Positions 34,806 to 42,480 of a stretch of DNA of 64,000 nt are shown piece by piece. The notes under the pieces are model-generated. The model was not told the DNA's origin. It saw only the letters and a list, made by a program, of their open reading frames with translations, and did no database searches. The stretch's first letter is position 1. Each line of letters begins with the position of its first letter. The DNA lies in the NCBI GenBank assembly GCA_044866775.1, contig JBIOUG010000097.1, positions 1 through 64,000 on the forward strand. The letters run 5' to 3'. The DNA is from DASUNQ01 sp044866775. GTDB taxonomy: Bacteria > Acidobacteriota > Thermoanaerobaculia > Multivoradales > UBA5704. Made by a program: the position numbers and the translations under genes.

Positions 34806-36430
34806 GGGGGCCGGCGGACCCCCTCCGGCCTGACTCGCGGCGCCAGGCGGCACGGCGCGCCGCGGCGCTCTTCGCGGTCTTCCTCGTCCTCGGACAGCTC
34901 TTCATGTTCCACCGCCTGATCTGGAGCGGCCTGCGCGAGACGCCGGGCGACTACGTCAACCACCTGCTCGGCCAGTTCGTCCTCGAGCACGAGTACCTCT
35001 GGCTGCGCGGCCATCCCGGCCATGCGGCGCTGTGGGACCCCCCGGTCTACCACCCGGCCCGCGGCACCCTGGCCTACGCCGAGAGCATGCTCGGAGTCGC
35101 GCCCCTCTACTGGCTGCCGCGCCTCGCCGGGCTCTCGCCGGCGACCGCCTATCAGCTCTGGCTGCTGGCGCTCCCCGCGCTGTCGTTCGCCGCCGCCTGG
35201 CTGCTCTTCCGCCGCGGCTTCGGCTTTGCGCCGCTCCCGAGCGCTCTCGGCGCCTTCCTCTGCAGCTACGGCCTGAGCCTCGGGGCGCAGGTCAACAACC
35301 CGCAGCTCCACACCCTCTTCCTGACCTACCTGGCGCTCTACGGCCTCTGCCGGCTGATCGCGGCGGACGGCCCGCGGCCCTGGTGGGTGGCGCTCGCCGG
35401 CGCAGCTCTCGTGGCCCAGCTCTACGCCTGCTTCTACCTCGGCTGGATGGCGGCGCTCCTCCTCGGCGCCACCGGCCTGGCGATGCTCACCGTGCCGGAG
35501 CTGCGCGGGCGCCTGCTCCAGACCGTCCGCCGCAACGCCGTAGCGGCGATCGCGACGGCCCTCGTCGCCGCCCTCGCGCTCGCGCCGCTCGTCGTCCACT
35601 CGCTGGCGGTCGTCCGCGAGCTCGGCTGGAGCAACGACCCGGGCGGCGGGCAGACCCTGGCGCAGCTCCGGTCCTGGATCTATCCGGGACGGCGCTCCGT
35701 CGCCTATTTCTGGCTCGCCCGCACGGGGGTCTTCGACGATCTCGCCGGCGAGCCCGAGCAGCGGCTGTTCCTCGGCGCCGCGACCGCCCTCTGCGCCGCT
35801 CTCGGCCTCTGGCACGGCCGCCGCGATCCGTGGCTGCGGCTGACGGCCGTGATGGCGGTGGTGCTCGTTGTCGTGCTCACCGAGCTGCCGGGCGGCTGGT
35901 CGCTCTGGCAAGGAGTGCGCGCGCTGGTCCCCGGGGCCGGCGCCTTGCGCATCGTCTCGCGGGCCGGCACCCTCCTGCTCGTGCCGGCGGCGATCGGCGT
36001 GGCCGCCTTCGCGAGCCGCCGGCGAGGGCCCGTCGCCGGGGCGCTCCTCGCGCTCTGCGTCGCCGAGCAGCCCTACTCGGAGTACACGTTCGTGAAGGCC
36101 GAGCAGCAGGCGCGCGTCGAACGCTTCGCGAGCGCCCTGGACCCGGCCTGCCGCAGCGTCTACGTGAGCGTCGTGCCCCCGCCCGGCGGCGGCGCTCCGC
36201 ACTGGATCTACGAGGCCGAGATCATGCTGGCGCAGACCGCTGCCGGCGTGCCGACGGTCAACGGCGGATACACTCGCTTCCAGCCCCCCGGCTACGGCAG
36301 CTTGGCGCGCAACGTCGTGCGCGGCGCCGAGGACCGGCGGAGGATCGAGCACGACCTGGCGAGCTGGCGTCGCCGGCACGGCATGACCGCAGACGACGTG
36401 TGCCGGGTAGCCGTCGTCCCGGCGCGCTGA
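34802..36430 (+). CDS. Polytopic membrane protein, possible GT-C-type glycosyltransferase
   Basis: Protein of 542 residues with about 10 predicted membrane spans in the first 420 residues and a soluble C-terminal domain. The first periplasmic loop (SGLRETPGDYVNHLLGQFVLEHEYLWLRG) contains acidic residues after span 1, and LWDPPVYHPARGTLAYAESMLGVAPLYW resembles the loop of polyprenol-phosphate-sugar-dependent (GT-C) transferases and YfhO-like proteins. The soluble tail ends in paired Cys segments (PACRSVYVSV, DDVCRVAVV). It might add a branch sugar in the periplasm; this is inference. GTG 34802 overlaps the upstream stop (GTGA). Confidence 0.68.
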   Translation: MRGPADPLRPDSRRQAARRAAALFAVFLVLGQLFMFHRLIWSGLRETPGDYVNHLLGQFVLEHEYLWLRGHPGHAALWDPPVYHPARGTLAYAESMLGVAPLYWLPRLAGLSPATAYQLWLLALPALSFAAAWLLFRRGFGFAPLPSALGAFLCSYGLSLGAQVNNPQLHTLFLTYLALYGLCRLIAADGPRPWWVALAGAALVAQLYACFYLGWMAALLLGATGLAMLTVPELRGRLLQTVRRNAVAAIATALVAALALAPLVVHSLAVVRELGWSNDPGGGQTLAQLRSWIYPGRRSVAYFWLARTGVFDDLAGEPEQRLFLGAATALCAALGLWHGRRDPWLRLTAVMAVVLVVVLTELPGGWSLWQGVRALVPGAGALRIVSRAGTLLLVPAAIGVAAFASRRRGPVAGALLALCVAEQPYSEYTFVKAEQQARVERFASALDPACRSVYVSVVPPPGGGAPHWIYEAEIMLAQTAAGVPTVNGGYTRFQPPGYGSLARNVVRGAEDRRRIEHDLASWRRRHGMTADDVCRVAVVPAR

Positions 36431-36447
36431 AAGGTACGATCGCCACC

Positions 36448-37464
36448 GTGCTTCGCATCGCGGTCCTCGGCGCCGGCCAGTGGGGTCCCAACCTGGTCCG
36501 CAACTTCCACACCCGCGAGGCGAGCGAGGTCGCCTGGGTGGTGGACCGCGACCCGGCGCGCCTGGCGCTCGTCCGCCAGCGCTACCCGGACGTCGAGGCC
36601 GCATCCGACCCCGCGCTCGCCCTCGCCGACGCCACGGTGGACGGCGTCGTCGTCGCCACGCCCACGGCCACCCACTACGAGCTCGCCGCCGCCGCCCTCG
36701 AGGCCGGCAAGCACGTGCTCGTCGAGAAGCCGATCGCCACCTCGGTCCCCGAGGCCGAGGCTCTCTGCGCCCTCGCCGAGCGGCAGGAGCGGGTCCTCAT
36801 GGTGGGGCACGTCTTCCTCTACAACCGCGCCATCCGGCGGGTGAAGGGCTATCTCGACGAGGGACAGCTCGGCCGGGTCTTCTATCTCGCGATGGTGCGC
36901 ACCAACCTCGGGCCGATCCGCATGGACGTCAACGCCGCCTGGGACCTCGCGGCGCACGACGTCGCGATCGCCAACTACTGGCTCGGGACGACGCCGGTCG
37001 CGGCGGCGGCGCAGGGCGGCTCCTGGATCAACGACGGGATCGAGGACGCCGTCTTCGCCAATCTCTTCTATCCCGACGGCGCCATCGCCAACCTCCACGT
37101 CTCCTGGCTCAACCCGCGCAAGGTGCGCGACATCACGGTGGTGGGCGAGAAGGGGATGCTGACCTTCGACGACATGAACCTCGCCGAGCCGCTGCGGCTC
37201 TACGACAAGCAGGTCACCGACGAGCGGCGGCCCGGCTTCATCGACACCTTCGCCTCCTTCCGCACCAGCGTCCGCGAAGGCGACATCCTGATCCCGCGCG
37301 TCGGCACCGGCGAGCCGCTCAAGGCCGAGTGCGAACACTTCCTCGAGTGCATCGCGACCGGCGCGCGGCCGCTCTCCGACGGCTGGAGCGGCGCCGCCGC
37401 GGTGCGCGTGCTGGCGGCGCTGGCCGCTTCGCTCGCCGACGGCGGCCGGAGGCAGCCGGTTTGA
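36448..37464 (+). CDS. Gfo/Idh/MocA-family NAD(P)-dependent sugar oxidoreductase
   Basis: Protein of 338 residues starting at GTG 36448. Rossmann motif IAVLGAGQWGPNLVRNF (~4-20), the conserved VVVATPTATHYELAAAALEAGKHVLVEKPIATS with the catalytic-site EKP (~93-95), and the C-terminal alpha/beta substrate domain (AAHDVAIANYWLG, VSWLNPRKVRDITVVGEKGMLTFDD). With the following aminotransferase and hexapeptide acyltransferase it forms the set used to make N-acylated 3-amino-sugar nucleotides (WlbA-WlbC-WlbB type): the oxidoreductase makes the 3-keto sugar. Sequence alone cannot fix the sugar. Confidence 0.88.
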   Translation: MLRIAVLGAGQWGPNLVRNFHTREASEVAWVVDRDPARLALVRQRYPDVEAASDPALALADATVDGVVVATPTATHYELAAAALEAGKHVLVEKPIATSVPEAEALCALAERQERVLMVGHVFLYNRAIRRVKGYLDEGQLGRVFYLAMVRTNLGPIRMDVNAAWDLAAHDVAIANYWLGTTPVAAAAQGGSWINDGIEDAVFANLFYPDGAIANLHVSWLNPRKVRDITVVGEKGMLTFDDMNLAEPLRLYDKQVTDERRPGFIDTFASFRTSVREGDILIPRVGTGEPLKAECEHFLECIATGARPLSDGWSGAAAVRVLAALAASLADGGRRQPV

Positions 37465-38594
37465 GCGGCGCCGCGATCCCGCCCGCCATCCCCCTGGTCG
37501 ACCTCGCGGCCCAGCACGCCGAGGTGGCCGACGAGATCTCCCGCGGCATGGCGGCGGTCATCGCGCGCTCGGCCTTCATCCTCGGCGAGGAGGTGGGCGC
37601 GTTCGAGGCGGACTTCGCGCGCGCCTGCGGCGCCGCCCACGCGATCGGCGTCGGCAACGGCACCGACGCCATCGAGCTGGTGCTGCGCGCGCTCGGGATT
37701 GGCGCCGGCGGCGAGGTTCTGGTCCCCGCCAACACCTTCATCGCCACCGCCCTCGCGGTGCTGCGCGCCGGCGCCCGGCCGGTGCTCGTCGACTGCGACG
37801 CGCACCACCTGATCGATCCCGAGCGCCTGGCGGCGGCGGTGACGCCGCGCACCCGCGCCATCCTGCCGGTCCACCTCTTCGGCCAGCTCGCCGACATGGA
37901 AGCGGTCGCCGCGGTGGCGGCGGCCCACGGCCTCCTGGTGCTCGAGGACGCGGCGCAGGCGCACGGGGCGCGCCGGCAGGGCCGTCCGGCGGGCAGCTTC
38001 GGCCGCGCCGCCGCCTTCAGCTTCTATCCGGGGAAGAACCTCGGCGCCTACGGCGACGCCGGCGCGGTCGTCACCTCGGACGACGCGCTCGCCGGCCGCA
38101 TCCGCCATCTGCGCAACTGGGGGAGCGAGCGCAAGTACCATCACCCGGAGGCGGGCTTCAACTCGCGCCTCGACACGCTGCAGGCGGTCGTCCTCGCGGC
38201 GAAGCTGCGGCGGCTCGCCGACTGGAACGCGGCGCGGCGGCGCGCGGCGGCGCGCTACGAGGCCCTGCTCGCCGGCCTCGACGAGGTCGAGACGCCGCGC
38301 GTCCTGCCCGGCAACGACCACGTCTGGCACCTCTACGTCGTGCGCGTGCCGCGGCGCGACGCGGTGCTGGCGCGCCTCCAGGCCGACGGCATAGGCGCCG
38401 GCATCCACTACCCGACGCCGCTCCACCTGCACGGCGCCTTGCGCCCGCTCGGCTACAGCGCCGGAGACTTCCCGCACGCCGAGCGCGCGGCGGCCGAGAT
38501 CCTCTCCCTCCCCATGTACCCGCACCTCGGCGCCGCGCAGCAGGAGCGAGTCGTCGCGGCGCTGCGGCGGGCGCTGCGGGAGACCGCGGCGTGA
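37461..38594 (+). CDS. DegT/DnrJ/EryC1/StrS PLP-dependent sugar aminotransferase
   Basis: Protein of 377 residues starting at TTG 37461 (TTGA overlap). Family features: IPLVDLAAQHAEV at the N-terminus, VGNGTDAIELVLRALGIGAGGEVLVPANTFIATALAV, DAAQAHGAR, and the PLP lysine in AFSFYPGKNLGAYGDAGAVVT (K ~192). The C-terminal segment GIGAGIHYPTPLHLHGAL and LPMYPHL are typical. It should transaminate the keto-sugar made by the upstream oxidoreductase, giving an amino sugar nucleotide for acylation by the next enzyme. Confidence 0.92.
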   Translation: MSGAAIPPAIPLVDLAAQHAEVADEISRGMAAVIARSAFILGEEVGAFEADFARACGAAHAIGVGNGTDAIELVLRALGIGAGGEVLVPANTFIATALAVLRAGARPVLVDCDAHHLIDPERLAAAVTPRTRAILPVHLFGQLADMEAVAAVAAAHGLLVLEDAAQAHGARRQGRPAGSFGRAAAFSFYPGKNLGAYGDAGAVVTSDDALAGRIRHLRNWGSERKYHHPEAGFNSRLDTLQAVVLAAKLRRLADWNAARRRAAARYEALLAGLDEVETPRVLPGNDHVWHLYVVRVPRRDAVLARLQADGIGAGIHYPTPLHLHGALRPLGYSAGDFPHAERAAAEILSLPMYPHLGAAQQERVVAALRRALRETAA

Positions 38595-39364
38595 GCTGCA
38601 CGCGGATCGCGCCGGGGGCCAGGCTCGGCGACGGCGTCACGATCGGCGAGCACACCACGATCCACGACCACGTCGTGCTCGGCGACGGCGTCGCGATCGG
38701 CGACTACTGCACGATCGGCAGCGAGGCCCCGCCGGCCGGCGGCGACCCCGGGCTCGAGATCGGCGCCGGCGGCACGGTCCGCAGCCACAGCGTGCTCTAC
38801 GGCGGCTCACGCTTCGGGCCGGGCCTGCAGACCGGGCACCACGTGCTGGTGCGCGAGGGCACCCGGGCCGGCGCGGGACTGCGCCTCGGCTCCTACACCG
38901 ACCTCGAAGGCGACTGCACGCTCGGCGACTACGTCTCGTGCCACGGCTACGTGCACGTGGGGCGGGGCTCGCGCCTCGGCGACTTCGTCTGGCTCTACTC
39001 GCTGGTGACGCTGACCAACGACCCGCTGCCGCCGTCGTTCCTCACCCGCCCGGTGACGCTCGAGGACGGCGTCGTCGTCTGCGTCGGCTGTATCCTCATG
39101 CCCGGCGCCCACATGCGCTTCGGCTCCTACGCGACGGCCGGCACGCTGGTGCAGGGCGAGGTGCCGCCGGGCGCCGTCGTCGCGGGCCGGGACGGCGCGG
39201 TCGCCGGGCACGTCGCGCACCTCTTCGACCTCGAGACCATGACCCGGCACCCCTGGATGCGGCACTACGCCGAGCGCTATCCGGAGGCGGCGCGCGAGCG
39301 GATCCGGGCGCTGGGCGAGCGCATTCAGGCCGCGAAGGTGGAGCTGCCGGAGCGGGCGCGATGA
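38591..39364 (+). CDS. Hexapeptide-repeat (left-handed beta-helix) acyltransferase
   Basis: Protein of 257 residues starting at GTG 38591 (GTGA overlap). It is composed of imperfect hexapeptide turns such as IAPGARLGDGVTIGEHTTIHDHVVLGDGVAIGDYCTIG, and the trimeric LbH acyltransferase segments CHGYVHVGRGSRLGDFVWLYSLVTLTND and VVVCVGCILMPGAHMRFGSYATAGTLV. A short helical C-terminus (~210-257) follows. It is likely the N-acyltransferase acting after the DegT aminotransferase. Because an acyl carrier protein gene follows at once, the acyl donor could be an ACP thioester instead of acetyl-CoA; that is inference. Confidence 0.85.
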   Translation: MSCTRIAPGARLGDGVTIGEHTTIHDHVVLGDGVAIGDYCTIGSEAPPAGGDPGLEIGAGGTVRSHSVLYGGSRFGPGLQTGHHVLVREGTRAGAGLRLGSYTDLEGDCTLGDYVSCHGYVHVGRGSRLGDFVWLYSLVTLTNDPLPPSFLTRPVTLEDGVVVCVGCILMPGAHMRFGSYATAGTLVQGEVPPGAVVAGRDGAVAGHVAHLFDLETMTRHPWMRHYAERYPEAARERIRALGERIQAAKVELPERAR

Positions 39365-39612
39365 TCGAGCGCTCGGCGGTCGTGGCGCTCATCGGCTCGA
39401 TCCTCGAGCGGCAGGGGATCGCCGTGCCCGACCTCGAGGAGTCGGCCGCGCTGCGCGAGATCGCCTTCCGCAGCCTCGACTTCTCGGAGCTGTGCCTGCG
39501 GGTCGAGCAGGCGCTCGGGCGCGAGCTCGACTTCTCCGCCGCCACCGTGCGCAGCGTGCGCACGGTGGGGGACGTCTGCGACTTCATCGCCCAGGCGGCC
39601 GGTGGCGGATGA
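39361..39612 (+). CDS. Acyl carrier protein-like protein
   Basis: Small acidic protein of 83 residues starting at ATG 39361 (ATGA overlap). The segment IAFRSLDFSELCLRVEQALGRELDF matches the ACP helix-II region, with Ser38 (RSLDF) at the phosphopantetheine attachment site, although the usual Asp before the Ser is replaced by Arg. ACPs in polysaccharide loci usually carry an acyl or aminoacyl group activated by a linked ligase. Here the ligase gene follows after a terminator, and a FabG-like reductase after that, supporting a dedicated acyl-loading pathway. Confidence 0.82.
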   Translation: MIERSAVVALIGSILERQGIAVPDLEESAALREIAFRSLDFSELCLRVEQALGRELDFSAATVRSVRTVGDVCDFIAQAAGGG

Positions 39613-39638
39613 AACTCAGGAGGTCATCCTGAGCGTAG

Positions 39639-39664
39639 CGCCCGGGCTACGTCCCGGGCGTTTT
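39639..39664 (+). terminator. Intrinsic (Rho-independent) terminator
   Basis: CGCCCGGG (39639-39646) and CCCGGGCG (39653-39660) form a perfect 8-bp GC stem around a CTACGT loop, followed directly by TTTT. It lies 27 nt after the ACP stop and before the ligase gene, so it should end or attenuate the first long glycan transcript. The T-run is short, so read-through is plausible. Confidence 0.72.
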
Positions 39665-39700
39665 CGGAGGACGTACCGAATTTCTAGGTAGGAGAAGGAA

Positions 39701-41005
39701 GTGGAACTGCAGCGGGACAACCTGCTGGTCGTTGCGGGGCGCGAGGAGGCGCTCGGGGGCCTTGCGCCGCGGTTCGCCGAGTGGGCAGGCGCCGAGGGCG
39801 CCCAGGCGCCTCGGCTGGCCGTGGTGTCGGAGGACCCGCGGGTGCTGATCGCCGCCGCGATCGGTCTCTACGCGTCGCGAGCCGACGGCGCGATCGTCGC
39901 GGCGGCTACGGCGACCCCGCACGCGCGGGCGCTGCTCGCCGGATGCGGCTACTCCCTGCTCGAAATCTCCCCCGGGGGTGTCTCGACCACGCTCACCAAG
40001 AGCGCCGCCGCGGCGGCGCGGCGGGAGGGGCGGATCGCCATCCTGACCTCGGGCACGACCGGCACCCCGACGCTCCACCTCCACACCTGGGATTCGCTGG
40101 TGACGCTCCGGAGCGCCGGCGGCGCGGCGACGCTTCAGCCCCGCCGCTGGCTCCTCACCTACCTGCCCGGCACCTACGCCTGGTTCCAGATGCTGACGCT
40201 CTGGATGTTCCATCCCCGTCAGACGCTGGTCGCGTCCTCCCATTCCGCGCCCGAGGAGGTCTGGGACGACGGCGCGCGCGCCGGCGTCGACGCCGTCAGC
40301 TCGACCCCTTCGTTCTGGCGCTACCTGCTGGCCCTGCGCCCGGCCGGCGAGCTGGCGCGGCTGCCGCTCGCCCAGATCACGCTCGGCGGCGAGCCGGTGC
40401 GGCAGGATCTGCTCGACCGGCTGGCGGCGTTCTTCCCCGCCGCCCGTCTGACCCACATCTACGCCTCGACCGAGGCGGGGGCGGCGATCGTCGTGCACGA
40501 CGGGCGCGAGGGCTTCCCGGCGGAGTGGCTGGACGGTGAGGAGCACGGCGCCTGCCGGTTGCGCGCGGTCGACGGCATCCTCGAGGTCCGCTCGCCGTTC
40601 GCCGCCGCGGGGACCGGCGGCGCCGGCGGCTGGCACGTGACCGGCGACCGTGTCGAGATCGCCGGCGGCCGCGCCGTCGTCGTCGGCCGCGCCGAGCGCG
40701 ACCTGCTCAACGTCGGCGGCCGCAAGGCCTCGGCGGCGGCGATCGAGCAGCTCTTGGCGGCCAGCCCGCTGGTCGACTGGTGCCGGGTGCGCGGGGCGCG
40801 GGCGCCGCTGGCCGGCACGCTGGTGGCGGCCGACGTCGTGCTCTCCGCGAGCGCGCACGCCTTGACTGCGGCGGAGGCCGAGCGCGCGCTGACCGCCCAC
40901 TGCGCCGCGCGCGGCCTCCCCGACTGGATGGTGCCGCGGCTCTGGACGCTGCTCGAGCGGGTGCCGGTGTCGCCCACCTTCAAGGTGGAGCGGGCGGATG
41001 GCTGA
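39701..41005 (+). CDS. ANL-superfamily AMP-forming acyl/aryl ligase
   Basis: Adenylate-forming enzyme of 434 residues starting at GTG 39701 with ribosome site GGAGAAGGA directly upstream. Adenylation motifs visible: ILTSGTTGTPTLHL (P-loop, ~115-128), ITLGGEPVRQDLL, YASTEAGAAIV, WHVTGDRVEIAGGRAVVVGR, and a C-terminal catalytic lysine in VSPTFKVER (~430). It is shorter than usual (~500), with a compressed N-terminal subdomain. It should activate a carboxylic acid and load the ACP (39361-39612) or CoA. The substrate is unknown; in glycan loci such enzymes commonly feed N-acyl decoration. Confidence 0.85.
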   Translation: MELQRDNLLVVAGREEALGGLAPRFAEWAGAEGAQAPRLAVVSEDPRVLIAAAIGLYASRADGAIVAAATATPHARALLAGCGYSLLEISPGGVSTTLTKSAAAAARREGRIAILTSGTTGTPTLHLHTWDSLVTLRSAGGAATLQPRRWLLTYLPGTYAWFQMLTLWMFHPRQTLVASSHSAPEEVWDDGARAGVDAVSSTPSFWRYLLALRPAGELARLPLAQITLGGEPVRQDLLDRLAAFFPAARLTHIYASTEAGAAIVVHDGREGFPAEWLDGEEHGACRLRAVDGILEVRSPFAAAGTGGAGGWHVTGDRVEIAGGRAVVVGRAERDLLNVGGRKASAAAIEQLLAASPLVDWCRVRGARAPLAGTLVAADVVLSASAHALTAAEAERALTAHCAARGLPDWMVPRLWTLLERVPVSPTFKVERADG

Positions 41006-41717
41006 CTGCGTCATCCTCTCGGGCGGCTCGCGCGGGCTCGGGCTCGCCCTCGCCGCCTGCTGCCTGGAGAACGGACTCAGGGTCGCCACCTTCGCGCGGC
41101 GCGAGACCGGCGAGGTGCGCGAGCTGGCGGCGCGCCATCCCGAGCGCCTCCTCTTCCGCGCCCTCGACGCCACCGATCGGCCGGCGGTGGCGGCCTTCGT
41201 GCGCGACGCCGTCGCCGCCCTCGGCCCCGTCCACGCCCTGGTCAACAACGCCGCGGTGGGCCAGGACCACCTGCTGGTGCACATGCCGGAGGAGCAGATC
41301 GCGGCGCTCCTTGCGACCAACCTCGAAGCGCCCATCCTCCTCACCCGCCTGGTGCTGCGCGAGATGCTCCTCGCCGGGGAGGGCGGGCGGATCATCACCA
41401 TCTCCTCGATCTGCGCCGAGCGCGGCTTCGCCGGGCTCGCCGTCTACTCGGCGGCCAAGGGCGCGCTCGAAGCCTTCACCCGCTCGCTCGCCCACGAAGT
41501 GGGGCCGCGCGGCATCCTGGTCAACGCCATCGCCCCGGGGTTCTTCGCTTCCGAGATGTCGGCGGTGCTCGACGAGCGGCAGGTCGAGACGATCCGCCGG
41601 CGCGCCGCGACCGAGCGGCTGGTGACGGCGGCCGACGTCCTCGCCGCCTTCCGCTTCCTGCTCCTCGCGGACTGCAACCTGACGGGGCAGGTGATCCGTG
41701 TCGACGGCGGCTACTGA
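40998..41717 (+). CDS. SDR-family 3-oxoacyl-ACP reductase-like protein (FabG-like)
   Basis: Protein of 239 residues with NAD(P) motif VILSGGSRGLGLALA (~5-19), VNNAAVGQD, catalytic serine in ITISSICAE (~133), the YSAAKGAL Tyr/Lys motif (~150) and the C-terminal GQVIRVDGGY typical of FabG. Starting at ATG 40998, it overlaps the ligase by 8 nt. With the ligase and ACP it could reduce a 3-oxoacyl intermediate to a 3-hydroxyacyl group, a known N-acyl substituent on amino sugars such as 3-hydroxybutanoyl; this role is inferred from the neighbourhood. Confidence 0.87.
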   Translation: MADCVILSGGSRGLGLALAACCLENGLRVATFARRETGEVRELAARHPERLLFRALDATDRPAVAAFVRDAVAALGPVHALVNNAAVGQDHLLVHMPEEQIAALLATNLEAPILLTRLVLREMLLAGEGGRIITISSICAERGFAGLAVYSAAKGALEAFTRSLAHEVGPRGILVNAIAPGFFASEMSAVLDERQVETIRRRAATERLVTAADVLAAFRFLLLADCNLTGQVIRVDGGY

Positions 41718-42480
41718 ACCCGGCGCGCCGGCCGGCGGCGGCGCGAGCGTCGTTTTCATGCCGGTCTTCAACCAGGCGCGGGAGTTTCCGGCGGTGCTCG
41801 CCGAGCTGCGCGCCGCGCCGCTCGCCTGCGACACGCTGCTGCTGGTCAACAACGGCTCCGCCGACGGCTCCGAGGAGCTGGTGCGGGCGAGCGGCTACCC
41901 GTACCTCGACCTGCCGCGCAACCGCGGCGTCGGCTACAGCTACATGCTGGCCCTCGACTGGGCGCTCGAGCGCGGATACGCGGTCTTCGGCACCATGGCG
42001 AGCAACGGCAAGATGCTCCCGGCCGAGATGCCGCGCGTGCTCGGACCGGTCCTCCGCGGCGAGGCGGACTACGTCACCGGCAGCCGCTTCCTGCCGGGCG
42101 GCGAGTCGCCTCACCTGCCGTCCTTCCGCCGCCGCTCGATCCCGCTGGTCAACGTCTTCGTGCGGCTCTGCACCGGCGCCCGCCTGACCGACGCCACCTG
42201 CGGCTACCGCGCCTTCCGCCTCGACCTCCTGCGCCGGGCGGCGTTCGACTGGCGCGCCGCCTGGCTCCACACCTACGGTCTCGAGTACTACCTCTACGCC
42301 AAGGTGCTGCTCGACGGCCGCCTGCGCTGGCGGGAGGTGCCGATCACGATGCGCTACCCGGCCTCCGGCCGCTACTCGAAGATCCGCGGCGCCCGCGACT
42401 GGTACGCCATGCTCGAGCCGTGGCTCCGCGCGCGGCTCGACGGCCGGGGTTTCGCAGCCGCCGCCGCCGGCGCCGGGTGA
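41698..42480 (+). CDS. Glycosyltransferase family 2, DPM1-like, lacking the DxD aspartates
   Basis: Protein of 260 residues starting at GTG 41698, overlapping the reductase gene by 20 nt. ASVVFMPVFNQAREFPAVLAELRAAPL and LLLVNNGSADGSEELVR are standard GT2 elements, and YVTGSRFLPGG plus CGYRAFRLDLLRRA resemble dolichol-phosphate mannose synthases. At the expected DxD site the sequence is FGTMASNGKMLPAEM, with Asn instead of the metal-binding aspartates. It may form a polyprenyl-phosphate sugar for the polytopic GT-C-like protein at 34802-36430; activity without DxD needs a different metal ligand. Confidence 0.8.
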   Translation: MSTAATEPGAPAGGGASVVFMPVFNQAREFPAVLAELRAAPLACDTLLLVNNGSADGSEELVRASGYPYLDLPRNRGVGYSYMLALDWALERGYAVFGTMASNGKMLPAEMPRVLGPVLRGEADYVTGSRFLPGGESPHLPSFRRRSIPLVNVFVRLCTGARLTDATCGYRAFRLDLLRRAAFDWRAAWLHTYGLEYYLYAKVLLDGRLRWREVPITMRYPASGRYSKIRGARDWYAMLEPWLRARLDGRGFAAAAAGAG

